Part shown: piece by piece, positions 1 to 7,770 of the stretch
Numbering within the stretch: position 1 is the stretch's first letter
How the letters are laid out: each line of letters begins with the position of its first letter
NCBI GenBank assembly: GCA_020438485.1
Contig: JAGQUM010000018.1
Span: 1-64,000 of the forward strand
Direction: 5' to 3'
DNA: 64,000 nucleotides
Source of the DNA: Thermoleophilia bacterium
GTDB taxonomy: Bacteria; Actinomycetota; Thermoleophilia; Miltoncostaeales; Miltoncostaeaceae
Notes under the pieces: generated by a model
Told to the model about the DNA's origin: nothing
Databases searched by the model: none
The model's input: only the letters and a program-made list of their open reading frames with translations
Program-made: the position numbers and the translations under genes

Positions 1-936
1 CACGGCCAGCGCCGCGCCGAGCGCCGTCGCCGCGAGGCCCGCTCCCGCAGCGAGCGCTGGAACGGTGGCCGCGAGCGCCGTTGCGACGTCCGCGGGTGCG
101 GCGTCACCGGTGCGTGTGGCGCGCGCGAGGTCGCCGAACCGCCGGGCGACGCGCCGGACGCGGTCGTCGAACCCGTCGCGCGGGCCGGCGTCGCCGCGCA
201 CGACCGCGGCCCCGCCACCGGTGTGACGGGTCGGGCCCCCCGGACGGCCGCCACCCCCGGGGAGGCCCGAGAGGCGCACGAAGCACGGGCGCCGGCCCAG
301 GTCGCTCAGGTCGGAGGCACGGCCGCCCGCGGCGCCTACGTAGGCGGCCGCGTCCAGAGCCGCCAGCCACCGCCGCGAGCCCGACGCGCCCGAGGCCCCC
401 CTCCGGGGCCACACCACCGCGACGCGCGCGTCGGCGAACCGCGCCGCGACGTCGACCAGGGTCGCCGCGGTGACGGTGTCCCCCGGGCCGATGACGCCCA
501 CGACGACGTCGTCGTGACGCCGCCGCGGCGCCTCGGGCCCGTGCGCCACGTCGTGCAGCAGCGCGAGGAGGCGGGCGGCGTCGTCACCGGCGCCGCGCGG
601 CCGGACGAGCCCGACGCGCGGGTTCGCCCGCCGGGTCACCGCGTCGATCACGTCCCGCCCGTCGGCCAGGTCCGCAACCAACACGGCCGTGAACGCCCGG
701 GGGAGCGCAAGGGCGGCGTCGACGGCCGCGTCCAGTCCTTTGACGCCGCGCGCGGCGACGACGATCACCCAGAACGGCGCCGGCCCGGTTGCGGCCGGCG
801 GGCGGGGCCGGCCCCCCCGCAGCGGGCGATGCCTGCCCCCCCGCAGCGCGACGCACACCCCGTGCAGCACCGGCACGGTGGCGATCAGGACCATGGCGAG
901 GAGCACGCCCAGGGAGGGCAGCGTCACCTGCGTCAT
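1..936 (-). CDS. Membrane-anchored protein with a degenerate GT2-like domain (partial, runs off the window)
   Basis: An open frame runs from ATG at 936 through the left window edge (312 codons, no stop). Residues about 7-25 form an N-terminal membrane anchor, and the last visible residues (AGAGLAATALGAALAV) begin another. Between them the strand/helix pattern resembles family-2 glycosyltransferases: FWVIVVAARG, later DDVVVGVIGPGDTV where active enzymes carry a DxD motif, then a WLAALDAAAYVG-like stretch and RGDAGPRDGFD. The metal-binding DxD is absent, so activity is doubtful. Two LRGG-type repeats (residues about 32-45) are encoded by C7 tracts. GC3 is very high in this frame. The GT2 assignment is inference; a non-enzymatic membrane protein is possible. 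Confidence 0.5.
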   Translation of the reverse strand, partial: MTQVTLPSLGVLLAMVLIATVPVLHGVCVALRGGRHRPLRGGRPRPPAATGPAPFWVIVVAARGVKGLDAAVDAALALPRAFTAVLVADLADGRDVIDAVTRRANPRVGLVRPRGAGDDAARLLALLHDVAHGPEAPRRRHDDVVVGVIGPGDTVTAATLVDVAARFADARVAVVWPRRGASGASGSRRWLAALDAAAYVGAAGGRASDLSDLGRRPCFVRLSGLPGGGGRPGGPTRHTGGGAAVVRGDAGPRDGFDDRVRRVARRFGDLARATRTGDAAPADVATALAATVPALAAGAGLAATALGAALAV

Positions 937-1107
937 GCCGCCGCCTGGCCCCGCGCGCGGTGATCGGACATCCGTGCCTCGCCTTCCGTGACCGAACTGG
1001 CACGGGAAACCTAGGAGAACCTCACAGCTCCCCGCACCACCTGTTCGTATGGTTCGTCACGCCCACACTCCCGGACCGTCGAGCCCGGGGACGCCCGCCC
1101 GGCCCGG

Positions 1108-1998
1108 TCACATGCCGAGGCGATCGAGCATCCCGTCGTCGTCGCGCCAGCGCCGGCGGACGCGCACGAACAGGTCGAGGTGGGTCTCGTACCCCCACGC
1201 CACCGTCAGGGCCCTCCGGGCCGCCGTGCCGATCTCGCGGATCATCGCGCCGCCCTTGCCCACCACGATGCCCTTCTGGGAGTCCGTCTCGACCAGGACG
1301 ACGGCCTCCACGCGCACGCCGCCGCCGCGAGACGCCGAGATGTCCTCGATCTGCACGGCGATCGAGTGCGGCACCTCGTCGCGAAGCCGCACCAGCGCCG
1401 CCTCCCGGATGAGCTCCGCCGCCACCTCCTCGGGCGTCTGGTCGGTGACCAGACCCCCCGGGAAGTACGCCGGCCCCTCGGGCAGTACCTCGGGAAGGCC
1501 CGCGCGAAGCGCGTCGAGCCCTTCGCCCGTGAGCGCACTGACGGGGTGCACGGCGCGGAAGTCCGGCACCAGGGACGCGCCCTGGGCGATGGCCCGGGCG
1601 ATCGCGCCGGGGTCTGAGGCGTCCGTCTTGTTGACGACCACGATCGCGGGGATGCCGGCGGCCCTGACACGCTCGGCGATGAAGCGGTCTCCCGCCCCCA
1701 CCGCCTCCTGCGCGTTCAGCATGACGATGGCCGCGTCGCAGTCGGCGAGGGTGTCATCGACCGTCGCCTGCATACGGCGCGTCAGGCCGTCCCGGGGCGT
1801 CTGGAACCCGGGGATATCCAGCAGCACCGCCTGCCAGCCGTCGCCGTGGACGGCCATCGCGATGCGCCGCCGGGTGGTCTGGGGGCGCGGCGATACGGCG
1901 GCGAGGTGGACACCGGACAGCGCATTGGCAAGCGTGGACTTGCCCACGTTGGGCCTTCCGGCCAGCGCCACCATGCCGCTGCGGTAGGCCCCGTTCAA
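1108..1998 (-). CDS. era: GTPase Era, ribosome maturation factor
   Basis: Era binds the 3' end of 16S rRNA and helps assemble the 30S subunit. The 296-residue protein has a full GTPase set: G1 GRPNVGKS (14-21), G2 around TTRRR, G3 DIPG (61-64) and G4 NKTD (123-126). A C-terminal KH domain carries GKGGAMIREIG. I chose the TTG start at 1998-1996 because the peptide it adds, NGAYRSG, matches the conserved FRSG-F/M-VAL lead-in to G1; starting at the ATG at 1974 would remove it. The TTG overlaps the TGA of the upstream gene (TTGA), so translation is probably coupled. It is the last gene of the operon. Confidence 0.96.
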   Translation of the reverse strand: MNGAYRSGMVALAGRPNVGKSTLANALSGVHLAAVSPRPQTTRRRIAMAVHGDGWQAVLLDIPGFQTPRDGLTRRMQATVDDTLADCDAAIVMLNAQEAVGAGDRFIAERVRAAGIPAIVVVNKTDASDPGAIARAIAQGASLVPDFRAVHPVSALTGEGLDALRAGLPEVLPEGPAYFPGGLVTDQTPEEVAAELIREAALVRLRDEVPHSIAVQIEDISASRGGGVRVEAVVLVETDSQKGIVVGKGGAMIREIGTAARRALTVAWGYETHLDLFVRVRRRWRDDDGMLDRLGM

Positions 1999-2792
1999 CC
2001 GAGAACCCGGAACACCAGGATGGTCACGAGGATACCCACGAGCGCCCCGCCCAGCACCTCGAACGCGGAGTGGATGCCCCCCTCCACGCGCGACTGGGCC
2101 ACGAGCATCGCCATCATGAACGCCAGCATCGACACGAGGACGGCGTGGCGCAGGGGGTCCGTGACGATGGTGATGGCCGTCCACGCCGAAAACGCGGCGG
2201 CGGCGTGCCCGGAGGGCCAGCCGCCGCGCAGCCATGTGCCGCTCTGCGTCAGGGCCTTCAGAGCGATGGCGGTGAGCGTCGTGAGGATGAGGGCCGCGAC
2301 GACCAGCAGCACGGGCGTGTCGCGGATGCCGTCGATGATGTCGCGCCGGGGCTGCGCCAGGTGGTCGTAGAACACGAGGTACGCGACGGCCAGGGCGTTC
2401 GTGGCGGCGACCAGCACGGCGCCGGCCGCGACATCCTTGGCCACCTTCACCAGCGGGTGGTAGTCGGTGACCACCGCGTCGATCGCGGCCTCGATGGCGG
2501 TGTTGACCATCTCCGCGATCATCACGAGCGCGATCGCGCAGAGCACCGCCAGCATCTCGAAGCGCGTGATGTTCACAACCAGGCCGGCGATGACGATGGC
2601 GAAGCCGGCGACCGCGTGCACCTGCATGTTGCGCTGCGTGCGCAGCGCGAACACGATCCCCTCGAACGCCCACTGGAACGACCACCGCAGCGACCCCTGG
2701 CGGGGCAGGGCCGCCGCCCGGCGCGAGCGGAAGAGCGGCAGGCCGCGCAGGCGCTCCCCCAGGCGGGGCCGCGGGGCGTCGTCGCCGCTCAC
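1995..2792 (-). CDS. Diacylglycerol/undecaprenol kinase fused to a PAP2 phosphatase domain
   Basis: A 265-residue integral membrane protein with two lipid-phosphate domains. Residues about 45-155 match the DgkA family (EMVNTAIEAAIDAVV and the later KDVAAGAVL), which phosphorylates diacylglycerol or undecaprenol. Residues about 160-265 match PAP2 phosphatases, with WPSGHAAAAFS and SRVEGGIHS-x-x-EV; the usual final Asp is Glu here. One protein may therefore interconvert lipid alcohol and phosphate, for example in undecaprenyl-phosphate recycling. GTG start 2792-2790 overlaps the ybeY stop (GTGA). dgkA between ybeY and era is a common order in Gram-positives; the fused phosphatase is less common. 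Confidence 0.88.
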   Translation of the reverse strand: MSGDDAPRPRLGERLRGLPLFRSRRAAALPRQGSLRWSFQWAFEGIVFALRTQRNMQVHAVAGFAIVIAGLVVNITRFEMLAVLCAIALVMIAEMVNTAIEAAIDAVVTDYHPLVKVAKDVAAGAVLVAATNALAVAYLVFYDHLAQPRRDIIDGIRDTPVLLVVAALILTTLTAIALKALTQSGTWLRGGWPSGHAAAAFSAWTAITIVTDPLRHAVLVSMLAFMMAMLVAQSRVEGGIHSAFEVLGGALVGILVTILVFRVLG

Positions 2793-3202
2793 GCGCCCTC
2801 CGCCGCCCCGCGCGCGTCCACCAGCACGTCCTGCAGGCGCAGCATCTCGCCCTCGTCGGTCTCGTGGTCGTACCCCAGCAGGTGCAGCAGGCCGTGGATC
2901 GCCAGCGTCTCGAGCGGCTCCTCGGCGCGGGACGGGCAGATCACGATGTCGCCCAGCTCGGGGGGCGGCCCGTCGTCGGGCCATCCGGCCAGCACGTCCG
3001 GCCCGTCGACGGGGAACGACAGGACGTCGGTGGGACCGTCCTTGCCGCGGTGCTCGCGGTTGATGGCGGCCATGCGGTCCGCGTCGACCACCATCAGCCC
3101 CACGCTGGCGCGGTCGACGCCCAGCCGCCCGCACACCCAGCGCACGACGTCCTCCAGAGGCCCCGCGACGTCCGCCGGCGCGTCGACCTCGACCTCGATC
3201 AC
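2789..3202 (-). CDS. ybeY: Endoribonuclease YbeY, 16S rRNA maturation
   Basis: A metal-dependent endonuclease acting in 16S rRNA 3'-end processing and 70S quality control. The 137-residue product carries the family signature HGLLHLLGYDH followed by ETDEGEM, which provides the three zinc-binding histidines, and the upstream RGKDGPTDVLSFP block. GTG start at 3202 overlaps the phoH stop by GTGA, and its own TGA overlaps the next GTG. Its place between phoH and era is the usual one. Confidence 0.95.
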   Translation of the reverse strand: MIEVEVDAPADVAGPLEDVVRWVCGRLGVDRASVGLMVVDADRMAAINREHRGKDGPTDVLSFPVDGPDVLAGWPDDGPPPELGDIVICPSRAEEPLETLAIHGLLHLLGYDHETDEGEMLRLQDVLVDARGAAEGA

Positions 3203-4146
3203 GCGGGGCCCGCGCCGTCGGACGCGGCGTACGCGTCGACGATGCTCTGCACCAGGCGGTGGCGCACGACGTCTCGTCGGTCGAGCATCTGGAACGAGAT
3301 GTCGTCCACCCCCTCCAGGATCTCCCGTACCTCCACCAGGCCCGACCGGTTGTCGCGCGGCAGGTCGACCTGCGTGATGTCGCCGGTCACGACCATCTTC
3401 GAGCCGAAGCCCAGCCGGGTCAGGAACATGCGCATCTGCTCGGGTGACGTGTTCTGAGCCTCGTCCAGGATGATGAAGCTGTCGTTGAGCGTCCGGCCGC
3501 GCATGAACGCCAGCGGCGCCACCTCGATGTGGCCGCGCTCGAAGAGGCTCTCGACCCGGTCGGCATCCAGCATGTCGTGCAGCGCGTCGAACAACGGCCG
3601 CAGGTACGGGTCGACCTTCGCGGCCAGGTCTCCGGGCAGGAAGCCCAGTTTCTCCCCCGCCTCCACGGCCGGGCGGGTGAGGATGATGCGGCCGACCTCG
3701 CGCCGGGTCAGCGCAGCCGTGGCGAGCGCGACGGCCAGGTACGTCTTGCCGGTGCCGGCCGGACCGATGCCGAACGTGATGGTGTGGTTGCGGATGGCAT
3801 CGACGTAGGCCTTCTGCCCCGCCGTGCGCGGCGTGATGATGCGCTGGCGGTTGCGCCAGATGAGGTCGTCCATCATGGACCCCACGGGCTGGTCGCTCTC
3901 GACGGCGCTGGTCAGCATGGCCACGCCACCGGGCCCGAGGGGCCGGCCGGCCTCCACCAGGCTGGACAGCTCGCCGATGGCGGACGCCGCCTGCTCGACG
4001 CGCGCGTCGTCGCCGTCGAGCGTCACCCGGTTGCCGCGCAAGGCGATCGACAGCTGGAGGCGCTCCTCGAGCTCGCACAGGACCTGGTCGTATTCCCCGG
4101 CCAACTCGACGGCCACCTCGTCGGCGACCTCGATCACGCGCTGCAT
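3199..4146 (-). CDS. phoH: PhoH-like ATPase
   Basis: A 315-residue PhoH/Ybez-type P-loop ATPase, cytoplasmic, thought to act with YbeY and Era in RNA metabolism. An N-terminal segment of about 100 residues, probably KH-like, precedes the ATPase domain, which has Walker A GPAGTGKT, Walker B FIILDEAQNT and VVTGDITQVDLP. ATG at 4146 is favoured over an upstream GTG because GAGGAA lies seven bases before it and the product begins MQRVIEVAD. It starts 13 bases after the HIT gene and overlaps ybeY (GTGA). Confidence 0.94.
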   Translation of the reverse strand: MQRVIEVADEVAVELAGEYDQVLCELEERLQLSIALRGNRVTLDGDDARVEQAASAIGELSSLVEAGRPLGPGGVAMLTSAVESDQPVGSMMDDLIWRNRQRIITPRTAGQKAYVDAIRNHTITFGIGPAGTGKTYLAVALATAALTRREVGRIILTRPAVEAGEKLGFLPGDLAAKVDPYLRPLFDALHDMLDADRVESLFERGHIEVAPLAFMRGRTLNDSFIILDEAQNTSPEQMRMFLTRLGFGSKMVVTGDITQVDLPRDNRSGLVEVREILEGVDDISFQMLDRRDVVRHRLVQSIVDAYAASDGAGPA

Positions 4147-4159
4147 ACGGTGCGGTTCC

Positions 4160-4504
4160 TCACATCGACTCGGACAGTGCCTGGCCCCCAAGGACGTGCC
4201 AGTGCAGATGAAACACGGACTGGCGGGCGTCCGGCCCGTGGTTGGTGACCACGCGGTACCCCCCAGCGTCCAGGCCCAACCGCGACGCCACGGCCGCGAT
4301 GAACACCGGCATCCGCGCCCGCGTGGCGTCGTTCAGGCTGGCGACGTCCGCGATGGAGGACACGTGCGCGCGGGGGATCACGAGCGCGTGCACGTCCGCG
4401 AGGTTCTCCAGTGGCCGGAACGCCATGAACAGGTCGTCCTCGTGGACCAGATCGGCGGGCAGCCCGCCCGCCGCGATGGTGCAGAACACGCAGTCGTCGC
4501 TCAT
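4160..4504 (-). CDS. HIT family nucleotide hydrolase (HINT-like)
   Basis: A 114-residue histidine-triad protein. The N-terminal DCVFCTIA block carries a CxxC typical of the zinc-containing HINT branch, and the C-terminal catalytic triad reads FHLHWHVLGG (HxHxH). Such proteins hydrolyse nucleoside phosphoramidates or AMP-lysine. The ATG at 4504 shares one base with the rsmE stop (TGATG), indicating coupled translation. Placement between rsmE and phoH is common in actinobacteria. The physiological substrate cannot be read from sequence. Confidence 0.94.
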   Translation of the reverse strand: MSDDCVFCTIAAGGLPADLVHEDDLFMAFRPLENLADVHALVIPRAHVSSIADVASLNDATRARMPVFIAAVASRLGLDAGGYRVVTNHGPDARQSVFHLHWHVLGGQALSESM

Positions 4505-5277
4505 CACGCCTCCGTCGCGTCGTGTGCCTGCGGGGATCGTGCCAGGTGGCCGCGTGCCGCGAGCGCCAGCGCCACCCCCACGAGCGCCGCGGTCTCGGCC
4601 CGCAGGATCCCCGCGCCGACCGTGCACACGTCCACGCCCGCGCGGCGCGCGCGTTCGACCTCGGCGCGCGAGAACCCCGCGTCGGGACCCACCAGCAGGC
4701 CCGTCGACGTGAGGCAACCGGCGTGGCGTGACAGAACGTCGTCCAGCGGACGGTCGCCGGACGGATCGAGCATCACCAGCTCCAGTGTCCCCGCACCGGC
4801 GATGGCGTCGTCGAGGCTCACCATGCCCTCCACGCGCGGCAGGTGCCCCTGCCCCGACTGGCGTGCCCCCGCCTCGGCCACACGCACCATCCGCTCGCGG
4901 CGGCGCCGCCACGCGTCCGGCTCGGGCACGCGCCGCGCCCGGTCCGTGGTCATCATCACGATGCGGGGGACGCCCAGCTCCGCGCACTTCTCCACCACGG
5001 TGTCGATGCGGTTCCACTCCGCGATGCCCTGGAACAGCACCACGGGGGCGGGCGCCGGTCCGGGCCGGGGCCCGGCCAGCAGGCGCACACGTGCCCCGTC
5101 GTCGACGGCCTCCACGACGGCGGGCCAGATGACGCCCTGCCCGTCGACGATCTCCAGCGGGTCGCCCGGCCGCCGCCGTACCACGCGGGTCAGGTGGTGG
5201 GCGTCTGACGGGGCCAGGGCGACGACGTCTCCGGGCGACGGCGCCCCCGCGACGAGGTAGCGGAACGTGTGCCTCAC
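4504..5277 (-). CDS. rsmE: 16S rRNA m3U1498 methyltransferase RsmE
   Basis: A SPOUT-superfamily methyltransferase modifying U1498 of 16S rRNA with S-adenosylmethionine. The 257-residue protein has an N-terminal PUA-like RNA-binding part (HHLTRVVRRRPGDPLEIVDG) and the C-terminal knot with LLVGPDAGFSRAEVE and the signature GILRAETAALV. GTG at 5277 overlaps the prmA stop (GTGA). Confidence 0.95.
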   Translation of the reverse strand: MRHTFRYLVAGAPSPGDVVALAPSDAHHLTRVVRRRPGDPLEIVDGQGVIWPAVVEAVDDGARVRLLAGPRPGPAPAPVVLFQGIAEWNRIDTVVEKCAELGVPRIVMMTTDRARRVPEPDAWRRRRERMVRVAEAGARQSGQGHLPRVEGMVSLDDAIAGAGTLELVMLDPSGDRPLDDVLSRHAGCLTSTGLLVGPDAGFSRAEVERARRAGVDVCTVGAGILRAETAALVGVALALAARGHLARSPQAHDATEA

Positions 5278-6092
5278 GGCGCCACCAGCAGCGCCGTCCA
5301 GTCGTCGGCGTCGCGCCGGTCGCGCACGCGCAGACCCAGGGCCGCCCACTCCCCGGCCACGGCGTCGGCCTCGGAGGGGCGCAGGCCGCTGAGCACCGCG
5401 GTGCGCGGCGGCCGGACGGCAAGGCGGCGAGCGAGGGTGGCCAGCAGGCCGGACGTGAGGTTGGCGGCCACCACGTCGGCCTCCGGCAGGGGGTCCGTCG
5501 CGATGTCGCGGCGCGCGACGGTGAGCGCCACGCCGTTGGCGCGCGCGTTCGCGAGCGTCGCGTCGACGCACAGCGGGTCGAAGTCGACGGCCGCAACCGG
5601 TTCGAACCCCAGCCGTCGGGCCGCGATGGCCAGCACGCCCGAGCCGCAGCCGATGTCGGCCAGCGCGCCCGGCTCGACGCCACACAGCAGCTCCAGGCAC
5701 CCCCTCGTGGTGGCGTGCTGGCCCGTGCCGAACGCCATGCCGGGGTCGATGACGACGTCCGCGAGGCCCGGGTCGGGCTCCACCCACGGCGGGCGTACCA
5801 TGAGGCGCCCGGCGACGCGTATGGGCCGGTGGAACGCCCGCAGCGCGTCGCGCCAGCCGTCCCCGGCGTCCTCGGACGCCACGCCGGCGACGCCTCCCAA
5901 GCGCCCAAGCCCGTCCGCGACGGCCGCGGCACGCGGCGCCGGCACCCAGAACACCAGCTCCGGCGCGCCCCCCGGGGCAGATCGCTCCTCGCAGCCGGAC
6001 TCCGCGATTCCCGTGGCCTGTACGAGGATCAACTCGACGTCGGCCCCCGGTGCGAGCGTGGCCGCGACTCGGACGAGGGGCGGATCGGTCAC
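5274..6092 (-). CDS. prmA: Ribosomal protein L11 methyltransferase PrmA
   Basis: Class I SAM methyltransferase that trimethylates ribosomal protein L11. The 272 residues include the family block DPGMAFGTGQHATT and SAM motif I ADIGCGSGVLAIAA, followed by VDFDPLCVDAT and VVAANLTSGLL, the NLxxxxL-type post-motif seen in PrmA. The GTG start at 6092 lies four bases after the dnaJ stop, so dnaJ-prmA-rsmE is one transcription unit. Confidence 0.94.
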   Translation of the reverse strand: MTDPPLVRVAATLAPGADVELILVQATGIAESGCEERSAPGGAPELVFWVPAPRAAAVADGLGRLGGVAGVASEDAGDGWRDALRAFHRPIRVAGRLMVRPPWVEPDPGLADVVIDPGMAFGTGQHATTRGCLELLCGVEPGALADIGCGSGVLAIAARRLGFEPVAAVDFDPLCVDATLANARANGVALTVARRDIATDPLPEADVVAANLTSGLLATLARRLAVRPPRTAVLSGLRPSEADAVAGEWAALGLRVRDRRDADDWTALLVAP

Positions 6093-6096
6093 CGGG

Positions 6097-7206
6097 TCAG
6101 CGGAACGCGTTCTTCAGGCGCCCGAAGAAGCCGGGCTCCTCGCTGTACGCCCGTTCGTCGACGAGCTCGGCCAGCCGCTCCACGGCGGCCCTGCCGTCGG
6201 CGCCCTGCACCTTGGGGATACGCACGTCGAACATCACCCGCTGGTCGCCGCGGCCGCGGCCCTGGAGCGCCGGGAAGCCCTTACCGCGCAGGATCACCTG
6301 GTCGCCGGACTGGGTGCCGGCGCGGACCTCGACGTGGGCCTCACCGTCGACGGTGGGGACCGTGATGCTGCCGCCGATCATGGCGTCCGTGGCGGGAATC
6401 GGGACGCGGGTCACGACGTCCAGCCCGTCGCGGCGGAAGCGCGGGTCGGCGGCGACCTCGACGTGGACGTACAGGTCGCCGGGCTGGGCCCCTTTCTCGC
6501 CCGCGTGGCCGCGCCCCACCAGGCGCACCTGCTGGCCGGATGCGATGCCCGCGGGGATCGTGACGTTGAGCGTGCGCTTCTCGGCCTTGCGCCCCAGGCC
6601 CTGGCAGTCCGGGCACGGGCTCGACGGCACCTGGCCGCGCCCGTGGCAGTCCGGGCAGACCGCGGTGCGCAGGAACTGACCGAACGGCCCGCGGGCCACC
6701 TGGCGCACCTGCCCCTGCCCCTGACACATGCCGCACCGCTGCAGCGTGGACCCCGGCGCGTTGCCGGTGGCCTCACACGCGGCGCATGGGGCGACGGCCT
6801 CGAACTCGACCGTCCGCTCCGTGCCCGTGGCGGACTCGGCGAACGTCACCTCCACCTGCACGGCGGCGTCCTGGCCGTGGGCGGCGCGCTGCTGGGCGCG
6901 CCCGAACATGTCGCCGCCGAAGAACGCGTCGAACAGGTCCTGGAACGAGCCGAAGTCCGCGAAGTCGGAGGCGCCCCTGCCACGCAGGCCGTCGTGGCCG
7001 TACGTGTCGTACAGCTCGCGCGACTCCGCGCTCGAGAGCACCTCGTACGCCTCCGCCACCTCCTTGAACTGCACCTCGGCGGCGGGGTCGGGGTTCACGT
7101 CGGGGTGAAGCTCCCGTGCGCGACGGCGGAACGCCTTCTTGATGGTGTCGTCGTCGGCGGAGCGCTCGACGCCGAGCACCTCGTAGTAGTCGCGCTTTTC
7201 GGCCAT
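6097..7206 (-). CDS. dnaJ: Chaperone DnaJ
   Basis: Hsp40 co-chaperone stimulating DnaK. The 369-residue product has a J domain (residues 5-70, HPD in ELHPDVNPD), a Gly/Phe-rich linker ([16 protein letters not shown]), four zinc-finger repeats ([32 protein letters not shown]) and a C-terminal substrate-binding domain. It heads the operon running to era. A TAGGAT hexamer at 7223-7218 (minus strand) lies 11 bases before the ATG and may be its own -10, consistent with its separation from hrcA. Confidence 0.97.
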   Translation of the reverse strand: MAEKRDYYEVLGVERSADDDTIKKAFRRRARELHPDVNPDPAAEVQFKEVAEAYEVLSSAESRELYDTYGHDGLRGRGASDFADFGSFQDLFDAFFGGDMFGRAQQRAAHGQDAAVQVEVTFAESATGTERTVEFEAVAPCAACEATGNAPGSTLQRCGMCQGQGQVRQVARGPFGQFLRTAVCPDCHGRGQVPSSPCPDCQGLGRKAEKRTLNVTIPAGIASGQQVRLVGRGHAGEKGAQPGDLYVHVEVAADPRFRRDGLDVVTRVPIPATDAMIGGSITVPTVDGEAHVEVRAGTQSGDQVILRGKGFPALQGRGRGDQRVMFDVRIPKVQGADGRAAVERLAELVDERAYSEEPGFFGRLKNAFR

Positions 7207-7242
7207 GTGTGACCGGGATCCTACCAACGGACCCCCCGGGGG

Positions 7243-7268
7243 CCCGCGCGGCGGTGGGGCCGCGCGGG
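7243..7268 (-). terminator. Hairpin terminator after the secreted-protein gene
   Basis: A perfect 10-bp inverted repeat (CCCGCGCGGC / GCCGCGCGGG) with a 6-base loop begins 10 bases past the stop of the gene at 7278. There is no U tract, as is usual for terminators in very GC-rich genomes. It separates that gene from dnaJ. Confidence 0.55.
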
Positions 7269-7277
7269 CTGCGGTCC

Positions 7278-7655
7278 CTACCAGCGGTAGCTGGCCTCGC
7301 GCGACAGGAAGAACCCGTGGCCCGTGTGGCTGGAGCGACACGAGATGCCGCTGACCCGGCTGGTGCACGAGAACGTGGATGCGCGCCAGCGGTATCCGTA
7401 GCCCAGCGTCCACCCGCCGGGCAGAGACGATGACGTGAACCCGGTGCGGGCCCCGCCGAACGAGCGCAGCATCGCGTAGCGCCCGTTCGACGCCGACACG
7501 CAGCCGACGCCCTGGCCGGAGACGTACGCGCAGCGGATGTTGCCGGAGGGGGTCTGGAATGACGCCGTGTCGGCCGCCGTGGCGGGAGCGGCGGCGGCGG
7601 CGGCCGCGACGGTGGCCAGGGCGGCGGTGGCGGCGATGCGGCGGAGGGGGATCAT
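7278..7655 (-). CDS. Small secreted protein, DUF6636-like
   Basis: A 125-residue protein with a clear Sec signal peptide: basic MIPLRR, an Ala-rich hydrophobic stretch, and likely cleavage after APATA-A near residue 28. The mature part starts with [12 protein letters not shown] and ends [14 protein letters not shown], with four further spaced cysteines that could form disulfides. The TPSGNI-x-C opening and GHGF-LSRE ending resemble the uncharacterised actinobacterial DUF6636 family, recalled from memory. AAGGAG lies seven bases before the ATG. No function is known. It is flanked by hairpins on both sides, so it is probably transcribed alone. Confidence 0.8.
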   Translation of the reverse strand: MIPLRRIAATAALATVAAAAAAAPATAADTASFQTPSGNIRCAYVSGQGVGCVSASNGRYAMLRSFGGARTGFTSSSLPGGWTLGYGYRWRASTFSCTSRVSGISCRSSHTGHGFFLSREASYRW

Positions 7656-7724
7656 CGGGGGCTCCTTGGGTGGCGGTGGGAACGCTCACCCGGTACGACG
7701 CCCACGCCGCCGGATCCGTCCACG

Positions 7725-7754
7725 CGGGCGGCGGGAATAGTCCCGGCCCGCCCG
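7725..7754 (-). terminator. Hairpin terminator after the glycogen synthase gene
   Basis: CGGGCGGCGGGA at 7725-7736 pairs with TCCCG plus CCGCCCG at 7741-7754 (12 bp, two-base bulge, 4-base loop), starting 16 bases past the stop at 7771 on the minus strand. No U tract. Confidence 0.5.
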
Positions 7755-7770
7755 TCGTCGGACCGGGGGG

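Noticed and set aside
223-963. Open frame of 246 codons on the plus strand
   Set aside because: Arg/Pro/Gly-rich translation without family features, antisense to a frame with normal codon bias.
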